Origin: Frankiales bacterium
GTDB taxonomy: Bacteria > Actinomycetota > Actinomycetes > Mycobacteriales > SCTD01
Length of the DNA stretch: 56,456 bases
NCBI GenBank assembly: GCA_025965475.1
Contig: JAOPWV010000168.1
Location: 1-56,456, forward strand
Direction: 5' to 3'
Position numbers and translations under genes: made by a program. Below the pieces are notes generated by a model. The model had not been told where the DNA came from, searched no databases, and saw only the letters and a program-made list of their open reading frames with translations. Positions 42,350-52,220 of this stretch are shown here, in pieces (position 1 is the stretch's first letter; every line of letters begins with the position of its first letter).

Positions 42350-43597
42350 GTGCCCGACGTCGTCTTCTCCGTGGACCAGTCCAAGTCGATGCGCGATCAG
42401 GCGGTGCCGGGTCACAACCGCTGGCACCCGGACATTCCCGTCGCGGCGCAGGTGAAGCCGGGCGACGAATTCCGCGTCGAGTGCCGGGAGTGGACGGACG
42501 GCCAGCTCGGCAACAACGACTCCTCCAACGACGTCCGGGACGTCGACCTCAGCGTCGCGCACATGCTCAGCGGCCCGATCGGCGTCGAGGGCGCCGAACC
42601 CGGCGACCTGCTGGTCGTCGACATCCTCGACCTCGGGCCGGTGCCCCAGCAGGTGGGGCCGGCCCCCGGCCAGGGCTGGGGCTACACGGGGATCTTCGCC
42701 AAGACCAACGCGGGCGGGTTCCTGACCGACTACTTCCCCGATGCGTACAAGGCGATCTGGGACTTCCACGGCCAGGACGCCACCTCCCGGCACATCCCCG
42801 GCGTCCGCTACACCGGCATCACGCACCCCGGCCTGTTCGGCACCGCTCCCTCGGCCGAACTCCTCGCCCGCTGGAACCGCCGGGAGCAGGCGCTCATCGA
42901 CCGCGATCCCGACCGCGTACCGCCGCTCGCGCTGCCTCCGCTGGAGGACGGCGTGCTCGCCGGGACCCTGTCCGGAACCGAGCTGCAGAGGGTGGGGCGC
43001 GAGGGCGCTCGCACCGTGCCGGCGCGGGAGAACGGCGGCAACCACGACATCAAGAACTTCACCCGCGGCTCCCGGGTCTTCTACCCGGTGCACGTCCCCG
43101 GCGCGAAGCTGTCGGGCGGCGACCTGCATTTCAGCCAGGGCGACGGCGAGATCACGTTCTGCGGCGCCATCGAGATGGGCGGCTTCATCGACTTCCACGT
43201 CGACCTGATCAAGGGCGGGATGGAGAAGTACGGCGTCACGACGAACCCGATGTTCATCCCGGGCCGGGTCGAGCCCCGTTACGCCGAGTTCCTCACGTTC
43301 ATCGGTATCTCGGTCGACCACGACACGGACACCAACGAGTACCTGGACGCGACGCTGGCCTACAAGCGGGCCTGCCTGAACGCGATCGAGTACCTCAAGA
43401 AGTTCGGGTACACCGGCGAGCAGGCGTACCTGCTGCTGGGCTCGGCTCCCATCGAGGGCCGGATCAGCGGGGTGGTCGACATCCCGAATGCGTGCTGCTC
43501 CCTGTACCTGCCGACCGCGATCTTCGACTTCGACATCCGGCCGAACGCCGGTGGCCCGGAGAGTGCGGATCGTGGTCGCTGCGCCGTCTCCTCCTGA
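42350..43597 (+). CDS. fmdA: Formamidase/acetamidase
   Basis: 415-aa amidohydrolase of the FmdA_AmdA family that releases ammonia and formate from formamide (or short amides). The N terminus [27 protein letters not shown] is diagnostic, and the length is normal. The start at GTG 42350 has AGAGGAG 7 bp upstream; GTG 42326 in the same frame is less likely. Together with the kynurenine-formamidase-like protein and the amidase, it shows an interest of this region in formamides and amides. The VOC gene follows after 19 bp. Confidence 0.9.
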   Translation: MPDVVFSVDQSKSMRDQAVPGHNRWHPDIPVAAQVKPGDEFRVECREWTDGQLGNNDSSNDVRDVDLSVAHMLSGPIGVEGAEPGDLLVVDILDLGPVPQQVGPAPGQGWGYTGIFAKTNAGGFLTDYFPDAYKAIWDFHGQDATSRHIPGVRYTGITHPGLFGTAPSAELLARWNRREQALIDRDPDRVPPLALPPLEDGVLAGTLSGTELQRVGREGARTVPARENGGNHDIKNFTRGSRVFYPVHVPGAKLSGGDLHFSQGDGEITFCGAIEMGGFIDFHVDLIKGGMEKYGVTTNPMFIPGRVEPRYAEFLTFIGISVDHDTDTNEYLDATLAYKRACLNAIEYLKKFGYTGEQAYLLLGSAPIEGRISGVVDIPNACCSLYLPTAIFDFDIRPNAGGPESADRGRCAVSS

Positions 43598-43616
43598 CCC
43601 GCCGGAGAGGAAAGCC

Positions 43617-44402
43617 ATGGCAACCCGGACGTCCTATGCCCAGGGCACCCCGAACTGGGTGGACCTGCAGACCAATGACCAGGAGGGCGCGAAGACCTTC
43701 TACGGCAACCTGTTCGGCTGGACGTACGACGACCAGCCGATGCCCCAGGGGCCGGTGTACTCGATGGCCAAGCGCGGCGACGGCAGCGTGGCCGCGATCG
43801 CTCCCCAGTCCCCGGACATGCAGGCCGCCGGCGCGCCGCCGACGTGGAACACCTACCTGGCCGTCGACTCGGTCGACGACGCCGCCAGCAGGGTGGAGTC
43901 CGCCGGAGGCACCGTGATGATGCCGCCCTTCGACGTCATGGACGCGGGCCGGATGACCTTCGTGCTGGACCCGAGCGGCGTCGCCGTCGGCCTCTGGCAG
44001 GCCAACCAGCACATCGGGGCGACGGTGGTGAACGAGCCCGGAACCGTCATCTGGAACGAGCTGATCACGACGGGCCAGGACACCGCGCTGCCCTTCTACG
44101 AGGCCGTCGTCGGCCTGACGACGACGTCGATGGACATGCCGGAGGGCGACCCCTACCGGGTGTTCCAGGTCGGCGACCAGCAGGTCGGCGGCAGCATGGC
44201 GCCGCCGGCACCCGAGGTCCCGAACCACTGGCACGTGTACTTCGCCGTCGACGATGCCGACCGCACCGCCGGCAAGGCTGCGGACCTGGGCGGCAGCGTG
44301 CTCAGGGCGCCCTTCGACACGCCGGCCGGCCGGATGGCGGTGCTCCGCGATCCGCAGGGCGGCACCTTCAGCGTCGTGCAGCCCCCGCCGCAGCAGCAGT
44401 AG
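43617..44402 (+). CDS. Two-domain VOC (glyoxalase/bleomycin-resistance fold) protein
   Basis: 261-aa protein with two tandem VOC domains (about 8-125 and 135-255). Typical parts are [23 protein letters not shown] in the first and [21 protein letters not shown] in the second. Similar two-domain proteins (for example the mycobacterial CFP30B type) have no settled activity. GAGAGGAAAG precedes ATG 43617. The Gln-rich C-terminal end has no function I can name. Confidence 0.83.
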   Translation: MATRTSYAQGTPNWVDLQTNDQEGAKTFYGNLFGWTYDDQPMPQGPVYSMAKRGDGSVAAIAPQSPDMQAAGAPPTWNTYLAVDSVDDAASRVESAGGTVMMPPFDVMDAGRMTFVLDPSGVAVGLWQANQHIGATVVNEPGTVIWNELITTGQDTALPFYEAVVGLTTTSMDMPEGDPYRVFQVGDQQVGGSMAPPAPEVPNHWHVYFAVDDADRTAGKAADLGGSVLRAPFDTPAGRMAVLRDPQGGTFSVVQPPPQQQ

Positions 44403-44419
44403 CCGCCCGGCCCCTGTCG

Positions 44420-46276
44420 ATGAGCACCACCCCGATCGCGGACCTGGCCCTGCTGTCCGACCGCCATTCGGCCGCACTGGTGAACCGGACCGGGGTGGTG
44501 GAGTGGCTGTCCTTTCCGCGCTTCGACAGCCCCTCCGTGTGCGGCCGGCTGCTCGACGACGCTGCGGGTCATTGGGCGATCACGCCGACCGCGAGCTTCG
44601 ACACTGCGCGGCACTACCAGGACCGCACGATGGTGCTCGAGACCGCCTTCGTCACGCCCACCGGTCGGGTCGAACTGGTGGACGCGCTCGCCGTCGGTGC
44701 GGCCGGTGTGGGGCATGCTCTCGGCGCAGACGCGCCGCACCTGCTGCTCCGGCAGGCCACGTGCACGGCAGGGACCGTCGAGCTGGCGGTGTCGTACGCC
44801 CCGCGACCGGAGTACGGCCTCATCGCGCCGCTGCTGAGTCCCGTTGAAGGCGGGGTGTCCGCCCGAGGCGGCGCCGAGTGGTTGGTCCTGAGCTCTCCCG
44901 TCGTACTCGCCGTCGACGGTCCTACGGCGACAGGAACCCTCACACTGGAGAAGGGCCAGTCGGTGCTGTTCGGGCTGCACCGCTCGACGCTGGAGCAGCC
45001 CCCGGCGCGGGTGTGGCCACAGGCGGAGCTCCGGAAGTCCCTGGAGGACACCGTCGCTGCCTGGCGGTCGTGGTCCGCCCTGCACCAGGCGTACACGGGT
45101 CCGTGGGCCGACCTCGTCCAGACGAGTGGCCGGGTGCTGCAGGCGTTGAGCTATCAGCCCAGCGGCGCCATCGTCGCCGCCCCGACAACCTCGCTGCCGG
45201 AGGGCGTCGGGGGCGAACGCAACTGGGACTACCGCTACACCTGGGTACGGGACGCCAGCTTCACCATGAACGCGCTGTGGGTCGCGGCCTGCCCGGACGA
45301 AGCCGCCGACTTCTTCGCCTTCCTCACCACCGCGGCGGCCGGCTCGCTCGTCGGGGGTGACGCCTTGCAGATCATGTTCGGTGTCGGCGGGGAGCACGAC
45401 CTCAGCGAACGGATCCTCGACCACCTGGCCGGCTGGCGCGGTAGCCGGCCGGTACGGGTCGGGAACGGAGCCTGGCGACAGCAGCAGGTGGACGTGTACG
45501 GCGAGCTGTTGGACGCGGCCCACACACTGCGGGACCAGCTGGGACAGCTCGACGACGCCACCCGTGCGTTCCTCATCGCCTGCGCGGACGTCGCGGCGCA
45601 ACGGTGGCGGGAGGCCGACCAGGGCATCTGGGAGGTCCGCGGGGAGCCGCGGCACTTCCTGTACTCGAAGGTGATGTGCTGGGTCGCGCTGGACAGCGCG
45701 AGCCGGCTCGCCGACCTGCTCGGTGCCGAGGTGAGTCAGGCCCACCGGTGGGGGGTGACCGCCGCCGAGATCCGCGCGACGGTCCTCGAGCAGGGGTGGA
45801 GTGACAAGGCGCAGGCCTTCACCCAGTGCTTCGGGTCGGAGGATCTCGACGCCTCCGTCCTCATGATGCCGATCGTCGGCTTCCTCCCGTCCGACGATCC
45901 GCGGATGCGGGCGACCCTCCAGGCCGTCACCGACCGGCTCACCGACCAGCGCGGGCTCGTGTACCGCTACCGCACACAGGCCGGGCTGGACGGGCTGGCC
46001 GGTGAGGAGGGGACCTTCCTGCTCTGCACGTTCTGGCTCGCGCAGGCGTGGGCCATGGCCGGCGAGACCGGGCGCGCAAGGACCGTGTTCGCCCGTGCCG
46101 CCGGTTACGCCAATGACGTGGGCCTGCTCGCCGAGGAGGTCGACGCGACTACGGGCGAACTCCTCGGCAACTTCCCCCAGGCCTTCAGCCACATAGGGCT
46201 GGTCAACGCTGCCTGGGCGATCAGCGAGGCCGAGCGGGTCAGTGGAGGGCGCTCGCTGCGACCTCCAGGTCGCTGA
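44420..46276 (+). CDS. GH15 family trehalase/glucoamylase
   Basis: 618-aa alpha/alpha-barrel glycosidase of the actinobacterial trehalase-like GH15 group. The N-terminal beta domain is about 1-210 and the catalytic barrel about 230-610. GERNWDYRYTWVRDAS (about 258-273) is diagnostic; the two catalytic Glu are likely in GIWEVRGEPRHF (about 406) and LLAEEVDATTGELLGNFPQ (about 570-588). No signal peptide, so it is cytosolic and may release glucose from trehalose or maltodextrin. No ribosome site is obvious; 17 bp separate it from the VOC gene. Confidence 0.87.
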   Translation: MSTTPIADLALLSDRHSAALVNRTGVVEWLSFPRFDSPSVCGRLLDDAAGHWAITPTASFDTARHYQDRTMVLETAFVTPTGRVELVDALAVGAAGVGHALGADAPHLLLRQATCTAGTVELAVSYAPRPEYGLIAPLLSPVEGGVSARGGAEWLVLSSPVVLAVDGPTATGTLTLEKGQSVLFGLHRSTLEQPPARVWPQAELRKSLEDTVAAWRSWSALHQAYTGPWADLVQTSGRVLQALSYQPSGAIVAAPTTSLPEGVGGERNWDYRYTWVRDASFTMNALWVAACPDEAADFFAFLTTAAAGSLVGGDALQIMFGVGGEHDLSERILDHLAGWRGSRPVRVGNGAWRQQQVDVYGELLDAAHTLRDQLGQLDDATRAFLIACADVAAQRWREADQGIWEVRGEPRHFLYSKVMCWVALDSASRLADLLGAEVSQAHRWGVTAAEIRATVLEQGWSDKAQAFTQCFGSEDLDASVLMMPIVGFLPSDDPRMRATLQAVTDRLTDQRGLVYRYRTQAGLDGLAGEEGTFLLCTFWLAQAWAMAGETGRARTVFARAAGYANDVGLLAEEVDATTGELLGNFPQAFSHIGLVNAAWAISEAERVSGGRSLRPPGR

Positions 46277-46539
46277 CCAGGCCCTGGTAGGCGCTTTCCC
46301 GGTTGTCACCCGCGCGCAGCACCGCCGACGATGGGCTAGAGCCGGTTCCGAGGCGTCCACTCGTGCTGGCCCAACGCCGGCCACGAGACCGGCAGAGGAA
46401 CGTCGCGACAGGGGCAGATCAGCTCATACCCGGCAGGAGGAGTCGTGATCTCACCTTCGTAACGGCGAATTCACCACGGCGACAAAACCTGGCGCAAGAT
46501 TCAGCACCTGTTTAAGGTGTGCACAGTCGGCTTCAAGCG

Positions 46540-49278
46540 ATGGCCGCAGCGAGGAGCAGCTTGTCGACGTCTGCGTGGCCGGGTGGCGTTCCGTTGCTGC
46601 AGGGCAAGGTCGTCGTGCCACCTCTGCCCGGGCGGCTGCTGCGCCGCGCGCGGCTGTTCGCGGCGCTGGACGCGGGTGCCGCCCGAGGTGTCACTCTTCT
46701 GGTGGCGCCCCCGGGCTGGGGCAAGTCCTCGCTGCTCTGCTCCTGGCTGCACCAGCCGGACGATTCGCGGGCGGTGGCCTGGGTCTCCCTCGGTCGGGGT
46801 GACGACGACCCGGTCCGGTTCTGGACGTACGTCCTAGCCGCGCTCAGGTTCGGCTGTGCCTTGCCGGACGATCATCCTCTGGCCACGCTGCGTCCTCCGC
46901 AGGACGTGGGACGCGACATGGACGTCTTCCTACCTTTGCTCGTGAATGCCCTCGGCGACTTGCCGAAGCCCGTCGTCCTCGTCCTCGACGACGTCCACGT
47001 CCTGGCCGACGAGGGCGCGTTGGGCGGCTTGTCGTTCCTGATGCTGCACGCGCCGAGGCAGCTGCGCCTCGTCCTCGCGGGGCTGTACCCGCCCGCCCTG
47101 CCGATCGCACGCATGCGCCTCGCTGGTGAGCTCGCCGAAGTGACACCCGACGACCTGGCCTTCACGCTCGAGGAGACGCGCGAGCTCTTCGACGACGAGG
47201 ACCTGGCGCTGACCCACGGCGACCTGGCGGTCCTTCAGGCGAAGACGGAGGGCTGGCCGGCAGGCGTGCGACTGGCCAGCCTGTCGATGCGCGGTACGGA
47301 TGATCCGTCGGTCGTGGTCGCGGCATTCGCCGGCACTGATCGCACCGTCTCCGACTACCTGATCAGCGAGGTCTTCTCGCGGCAGAGCCCGGACGTGCAG
47401 GAGTTCCTGTTGCGCACGGCTGTGTGTGAACGGCTGACCGCGGACCTTGCGAACGAGCTGACGGATGGTGAGACCGGCGGCGAGATGCTCGAGCTGCTCG
47501 TGCGGACGAACGTCCTCACCGTCGCGCTGGGAACACGGCCCGCGTCCTACCGCTACCACCCGCTGTTCGCCGAGATGTTGCACAACCGGCTGCACCAGCG
47601 GGAGCCTCGCCTCGCTGCGGAGCTCCACCGCAGCGCCGCTCGATGGTTGGAATCTCGTTCTCTGTTGGTCCAGGCACTCGATCACCTTGTCGAGCTGGAG
47701 GACTGGGACGAGGCCGGGCGTGTCCTCGGCGCCTGCTGGCTCCCGCTCTACCTCGACGGCGAACTGGCCGCCCTGCGCTCCGAACTGGAACGGTTCCCGT
47801 CCCATGTCGTCACGCGGGATCCGGAGATCATCGCGATCCGTGCCGTCTCCAGGGTCACCGACGGCGATCTGGACGGAGCAGCACCGGACATTGCTTCGGC
47901 GCAGCTCGGCGCGGAAGCGCTGGAGCCCATGCGTGGCTCGCGCCAGGCAATCGCGATCTGCGTTGCGCAACTCGAGAGAGCGCGGCTCGTCGGGGACCTC
48001 CCTGCGGCACGCAGTGCGGCGGAGGTCCTTTTGGCGGCGGACTGCGAAACGCCGCAGGCGGGGGTGCGCCGGGACGAACTGCAGGCCGTCACGTTGCTGC
48101 ATCTCGGCGTCACCGAGTACTGGTCCGACGAGCGAGAGGAAGCAGAGCAGCACCTCCGTCGGGGGCTCGACCTTGCCCGGAGATCCGGCCGCGACTACGT
48201 GGCATTGGGCTGCCTGAGCCAACTCGCCGGCGTGATCACGGCACAAGACCGCCCTGTCGATGCCCTGCCGATCGCACAGGAGGCCGTGCGACTGGCCGAG
48301 AGGCGGGGCTGGTCTCAGACCGGCCAGGCCGCGGAGGCTTGGCACGCGCTGGGCTGGGTCCATACCCTGTGGAACCACCTGGAAGCCGCCGACCAGTGCC
48401 TGGACCGGGCCGAGGATGCCGTCCGTACCAGTGAGTCGGCTATCCACGGAACCATCTGGATGATCCAGGGTCTGGTGCGTTCGCTTCGCGGCGACGCCGC
48501 AGCGGCATTGGCTGCCATGGAGGCTGCCGCCGGCCTCGTTGCCCGGGTGACTGGCCCCCACGTCTTCGAGTGGTACATCCACGCCGAGCGCGTGCGCCTG
48601 CTACTCGCCGTCGATCGCGTCGATGAGGCGCGTGCGCTGGTGGAAGTACTGCAAGCCCACACCCCACACCCGGCGCATCTGCTGGTGGCGATGGCCGAAC
48701 TCGAGCTGCACGAGGGTCGAGCGCAAGCGGCGATCGACACTCTTGCTGCGGGACGGGATGGCACAGCCGCGGGTTTCCTGGACCAGAGGGTGCAGGCCTG
48801 GGCCTTGACGGCGATAGCGCTGGACAGACTCGATCAGCACGACGCCGCGGACTCTGTAGCGGCAACTGCGGTGCGGCTTGCCGCACCACAGCGCATGCGT
48901 CAGCCGTTCCTGCGCTTCGGAGCTCCGATGCGGGGCATTCTCGCCCGGCAGCTCGTGGTCGCGAAGGGCGATCTCCGCTTCGTCGAAAGCCTGTTGCCAC
49001 CCCCCGTCTCCGAGCTGCGCCACGCCGGCCAGCTGGGTGGCCACGGGAACGACCAGCTGACCACCCGTGAGGTGGAGGTCGTCCGGCGGCTGGCGAGCCT
49101 GCTGACCGTGCCCGAGATCGCGGCTGAGCTGTTCGTCTCCGTGAACACCGTGAAGGCGCACCTCAAGAGCATCTATCGCAAGCTTGGAGCCACCAGTCGG
49201 CGCCAGGCCGTTGAGAGGGCCACGGGGATCGGCCTCATAGACGCATCGGCAAGGGACGGCATCACCCGGATCGGGTAG
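46540..49278 (+). CDS. LAL-type (MalT/LuxR-family) transcriptional regulator
   Basis: 912-aa regulator: N-terminal P-loop NTPase (Walker A APPGWGKSSLL, about residues 64-74; Walker B VVLVLDDVHVL), a long TPR-like helical middle (about 350-820) that binds the inducer in MalT-type proteins, and a C-terminal LuxR HTH (about 850-905: LTTREVEVVRRLASLLTVPEIAAELFVSVNTVKAHLKSI, quoted as two parts of one helix pair). ATG 46540 is chosen; a GTG at 46519 in the same frame is possible and neither has a good ribosome site. It precedes the ribose-type importer operon by 190 bp and is its likely activator. Confidence 0.88.
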   Translation: MAAARSSLSTSAWPGGVPLLQGKVVVPPLPGRLLRRARLFAALDAGAARGVTLLVAPPGWGKSSLLCSWLHQPDDSRAVAWVSLGRGDDDPVRFWTYVLAALRFGCALPDDHPLATLRPPQDVGRDMDVFLPLLVNALGDLPKPVVLVLDDVHVLADEGALGGLSFLMLHAPRQLRLVLAGLYPPALPIARMRLAGELAEVTPDDLAFTLEETRELFDDEDLALTHGDLAVLQAKTEGWPAGVRLASLSMRGTDDPSVVVAAFAGTDRTVSDYLISEVFSRQSPDVQEFLLRTAVCERLTADLANELTDGETGGEMLELLVRTNVLTVALGTRPASYRYHPLFAEMLHNRLHQREPRLAAELHRSAARWLESRSLLVQALDHLVELEDWDEAGRVLGACWLPLYLDGELAALRSELERFPSHVVTRDPEIIAIRAVSRVTDGDLDGAAPDIASAQLGAEALEPMRGSRQAIAICVAQLERARLVGDLPAARSAAEVLLAADCETPQAGVRRDELQAVTLLHLGVTEYWSDEREEAEQHLRRGLDLARRSGRDYVALGCLSQLAGVITAQDRPVDALPIAQEAVRLAERRGWSQTGQAAEAWHALGWVHTLWNHLEAADQCLDRAEDAVRTSESAIHGTIWMIQGLVRSLRGDAAAALAAMEAAAGLVARVTGPHVFEWYIHAERVRLLLAVDRVDEARALVEVLQAHTPHPAHLLVAMAELELHEGRAQAAIDTLAAGRDGTAAGFLDQRVQAWALTAIALDRLDQHDAADSVAATAVRLAAPQRMRQPFLRFGAPMRGILARQLVVAKGDLRFVESLLPPPVSELRHAGQLGGHGNDQLTTREVEVVRRLASLLTVPEIAAELFVSVNTVKAHLKSIYRKLGATSRRQAVERATGIGLIDASARDGITRIG

Positions 49279-49468
49279 TGCCGGAACCGCGCCTCCCGCG
49301 ATGGCGGAGCCCAAGGATCACACCTTTGACGGGATGCCGCGTCCCTTCCCGCAGCCCATTGTTCCCGCTACCTCGACGTGCGCGGATCCCAGTGAGTGAC
49401 CGGACCCGGACGCGCGGCGGAGTGCGAGGGGCGACCCGCCCGGCGGTCACGACGACTTGGAGTTGCGT

Positions 49469-50632
49469 GTGCTCACGACGGCTCGGAAACTGAAAAGGCC
49501 CGGCATCTGCCTTGCGGCCGCGCTGTTCCTCGCAGGGTGTGGCGGCGCGTCGGTCAAGGCCGGCACTGCCGGCGCCACCGGTGCTCCGGAACCCCAGACG
49601 GGCGACCTGTCGTACGCGCAGGCGCAGGTCGACAAGTACTCGACGCTGCCGACGTTCCAGGCCCCCGGCGATCCGTTCGACGCGAAAACCGTGATGGCCG
49701 GCAAGAGCATCGTCAGCATCCCGGTGAACGGCGCCATCGACTTCACGCAGTTCTACAAGCAGGCGGCGGAGCGCGTCGCCACGAAGGTCGGCTTCCGCTT
49801 CACGACCTGGCAGAACCAGGGCAAGCCGACCGAGTGGGGGCAGGGCATCCAGAGCGGTGCGACGAGTGGTGCCAGCCTCATCGACCTCTTTGCGGGGATC
49901 GACCCGCAGCAGGTGCTCCCACAGATCCAGCAGGCGCGGAGCAAGAAGATCCCCCTCGTCGCGTCTGACACCTACGACATCAGTCAGCCCGCGTCGACCG
50001 ACCTGAACTCCTCGGTCAAGTGTCCGTGCGCACAGGCGAATCGCCTGATGGTGGACTGGGTCGCGGCCAAGACCGGCGGTAAGGGCAGCGTGCTGGTTCT
50101 GACCTCCAGCGACGTGAAGGCGAGTGGGGCCGGTGAAGCGGCCATGAAGGAGGAGTTCGCCAAGGTCGCGCCGGCGATGAAGGTCACCTACATCGATGTG
50201 CCTTCGTCGGACTGGGCGACCAAGATCCAGCCGCAGGTGCAGTCGGCGCTGGTCGGCGACCCCGCCATGAGCTACGTGCTGCCGGTCTACGACACCATGT
50301 CGATCTGGACGGCGATGGCCATCAAGCAGACCGGTCGCCAGGGCAAGGTGAAGGTCGTCACCTACAACGGGACGCCGTCGATCCTCAAGCTGATGAACGA
50401 GGACGACATCATCGAGATGGACGTCGGCCAGAGCAACGACTGGATGGCGCACGTGATCCTCGACCAGGAGATGCGCATCATCGGAGGGCTGAAGCCCAAC
50501 CCGGACGCGACCTGGCCGCTCTACATCTGGACCAAGGCCAACCTGGCGGGTGCAGGATCGCCGCCCTCGGACTCCCAGGGATACGGCGACGCCTACAAGA
50601 GCGGCTTCAGCACGCTGTGGGGACTCAAATAG
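49469..50632 (+). CDS. Ribose-type ABC importer substrate-binding lipoprotein
   Basis: 387-aa lipoprotein (Peripla_BP_4 fold). The signal peptide ends at the lipobox LAGC (about residues 22-25). The binding core includes VNGAIDFTQFYKQAAERV and LVASDTYDIS. GTG 49469 has GGAG 6 bp upstream and fits the signal peptide; TTG 49457 in frame is a weaker choice. The family binds sugars or other small polar molecules; here the neighbouring Rieske system suggests that the ligand may be the compound it oxidises. Last base 1 bp before the ATPase gene. Confidence 0.85.
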   Translation: MLTTARKLKRPGICLAAALFLAGCGGASVKAGTAGATGAPEPQTGDLSYAQAQVDKYSTLPTFQAPGDPFDAKTVMAGKSIVSIPVNGAIDFTQFYKQAAERVATKVGFRFTTWQNQGKPTEWGQGIQSGATSGASLIDLFAGIDPQQVLPQIQQARSKKIPLVASDTYDISQPASTDLNSSVKCPCAQANRLMVDWVAAKTGGKGSVLVLTSSDVKASGAGEAAMKEEFAKVAPAMKVTYIDVPSSDWATKIQPQVQSALVGDPAMSYVLPVYDTMSIWTAMAIKQTGRQGKVKVVTYNGTPSILKLMNEDDIIEMDVGQSNDWMAHVILDQEMRIIGGLKPNPDATWPLYIWTKANLAGAGSPPSDSQGYGDAYKSGFSTLWGLK

Positions 50633-50633
50633 C

Positions 50634-52220
50634 ATGAGTCAGGCGGCGTTGGCGCACGCTGTGTATGAGCCGGTCCTGAGGTTCTCGAGTCTGAGCAAGA
50701 CATTCGGCGGGACGCGGGCGCTGCAGTCGATCGACTTCGACGTCGCTCCCGGCGAGGTTCATGGGCTGGTCGGCCACAACGGTTCAGGCAAGTCGACCCT
50801 GATCAAGGTGCTCGCGGCGTACCACGATCCGGATGCCGGTGCGTTCCTTGCCATCGGCGGCTCCTCAGTGGCGTTTCCCGCCACTCAGGAGCAGATCCAC
50901 GCGTTGGGTGTCCGATTCGTGCACCAGGACCTGGGGCTGATCCCCACCCTGTCCGTGGCGGAGAACCTCCTCCTCGGCTCCATTGCGGCGGAGAGACGTA
51001 AGCATAGTGGGATGCGACGGCTTTGCGGCGAGGCCGCTGGGCTACTCGCCAGGTACGGCTTGGACCTCGATCCGGGCATGGCCGTCTCGACGCTGTCTGC
51101 CGTCCAACGTGCCAACCTGGCGATCGTCCGGGCGGTGGGTGGAGATCTGCGCGGCGTCTCCGACGCCGTCCGGCTCATCGTTCTCGACGAGCCCACCGCC
51201 TTCCTGCCGGCCGATGACAAGCAGCACCTGTACCAGCTGATCCGGCAGGTCGTCGCTCAGGGCTCCAGCGTGCTCTTTGTCTCGCATTTCCTCGACGAGG
51301 TGATCGAGCTCTGCGACCGTGTCACGGTGCTGCGCGACGGACACGTCGTGGCGCACGGGCTGGAGACCATGGGCATGTCGACGGACACGCTGGTCGGGCA
51401 CATAGTCGGCCACGACAACCGTCGCGAGCGGGCACTGCTCTCGGCACCCGCTCCAGGCACGTATGTCGACGTGCGCGGCCTGAACGCCGGCCGCCTCCGG
51501 GATGTGTCCTTCGAGGTCGCACGTGGCGAGATCCTCGGCGTCACGGGCCTGCTCGGTTCAGGCTTCGAGGACGTGCCGCCCGCGTTGTTCGGCGCCATCC
51601 AGGCTTCCGGGGAACTCGACGTCGACGGTCGCACCGTCGGGCTCAGGCGGCAGCAGCCGCATGCTGCCGTCGGCGCCGGGATCGCCTTCGTGCCGGCGGA
51701 CCGCAACCGGCAAGGCGTCGTCCCTACTCTCGACATCTCCGACAACCTCTCGTTGCTCGTCCTGCGCAAGTACCTCCGCGCCGCGGTTCTGCGCCGCGGG
51801 CGGATCCGGAACGACGCCGGAACGTTGCTGGACGACTTCGACGTGCGACCCCGCACGCCCTGGGCGGTCACCGCCGCCCTGAGCGGTGGCAATGCCCAGA
51901 AGGTGCTCCTGGCCAAATGGCTGCGCTGTCAGCCGAAGCTGCTGCTGCTGGTCGAACCCACCCAGGGCGTCGACGTGACCTCGCGGCTCCAGATCGAACA
52001 GATGCTGGTCACGAGGGCAGGTCAAGGCATGAGCGTCATCTGCGCAACTGCTGATCCGGAGCAGCTCGAGGCGCTGTGTCATCGGGTCCTGGTCATGCAT
52101 GAAGGTCGCATCGCGGCAGAACTGACAGGGTCCGCCGTGAACAAGCACGACATCGCCGAGGCCTGCCTGAGGTCCGGCGGCAGGCCCACGCAGCTCAAGG
52201 GATCGGAGAGTCACGCGTGA
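50634..52220 (+). CDS. Ribose-type ABC importer ATPase (tandem domains)
   Basis: 528-aa ATPase with two fused nucleotide-binding domains, RbsA/MglA-like. Domain 1 has Walker A GHNGSGKSTL (about 47-56), signature LSAVQRANLAIVRA and Walker B RLIVLDEPTAFLP. Domain 2 has the degenerate Walker A typical of the family (TGLLGSGFED) and signature LSGGNAQKVLLAKWL, but its Walker B reads LLLLVEPTQGVD, with Val in place of the usual Asp. ATG 50634 overlaps nothing; the permease gene overlaps its stop by GTGA. Confidence 0.87.
   Translation: MSQAALAHAVYEPVLRFSSLSKTFGGTRALQSIDFDVAPGEVHGLVGHNGSGKSTLIKVLAAYHDPDAGAFLAIGGSSVAFPATQEQIHALGVRFVHQDLGLIPTLSVAENLLLGSIAAERRKHSGMRRLCGEAAGLLARYGLDLDPGMAVSTLSAVQRANLAIVRAVGGDLRGVSDAVRLIVLDEPTAFLPADDKQHLYQLIRQVVAQGSSVLFVSHFLDEVIELCDRVTVLRDGHVVAHGLETMGMSTDTLVGHIVGHDNRRERALLSAPAPGTYVDVRGLNAGRLRDVSFEVARGEILGVTGLLGSGFEDVPPALFGAIQASGELDVDGRTVGLRRQQPHAAVGAGIAFVPADRNRQGVVPTLDISDNLSLLVLRKYLRAAVLRRGRIRNDAGTLLDDFDVRPRTPWAVTAALSGGNAQKVLLAKWLRCQPKLLLLVEPTQGVDVTSRLQIEQMLVTRAGQGMSVICATADPEQLEALCHRVLVMHEGRIAAELTGSAVNKHDIAEACLRSGGRPTQLKGSESHA

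Noticed and set aside
46242-46448. Small plus-strand gene between the GH15 and LAL genes
   Set aside because: It overlaps the GH15 end, has no ribosome site and no recognisable motif.
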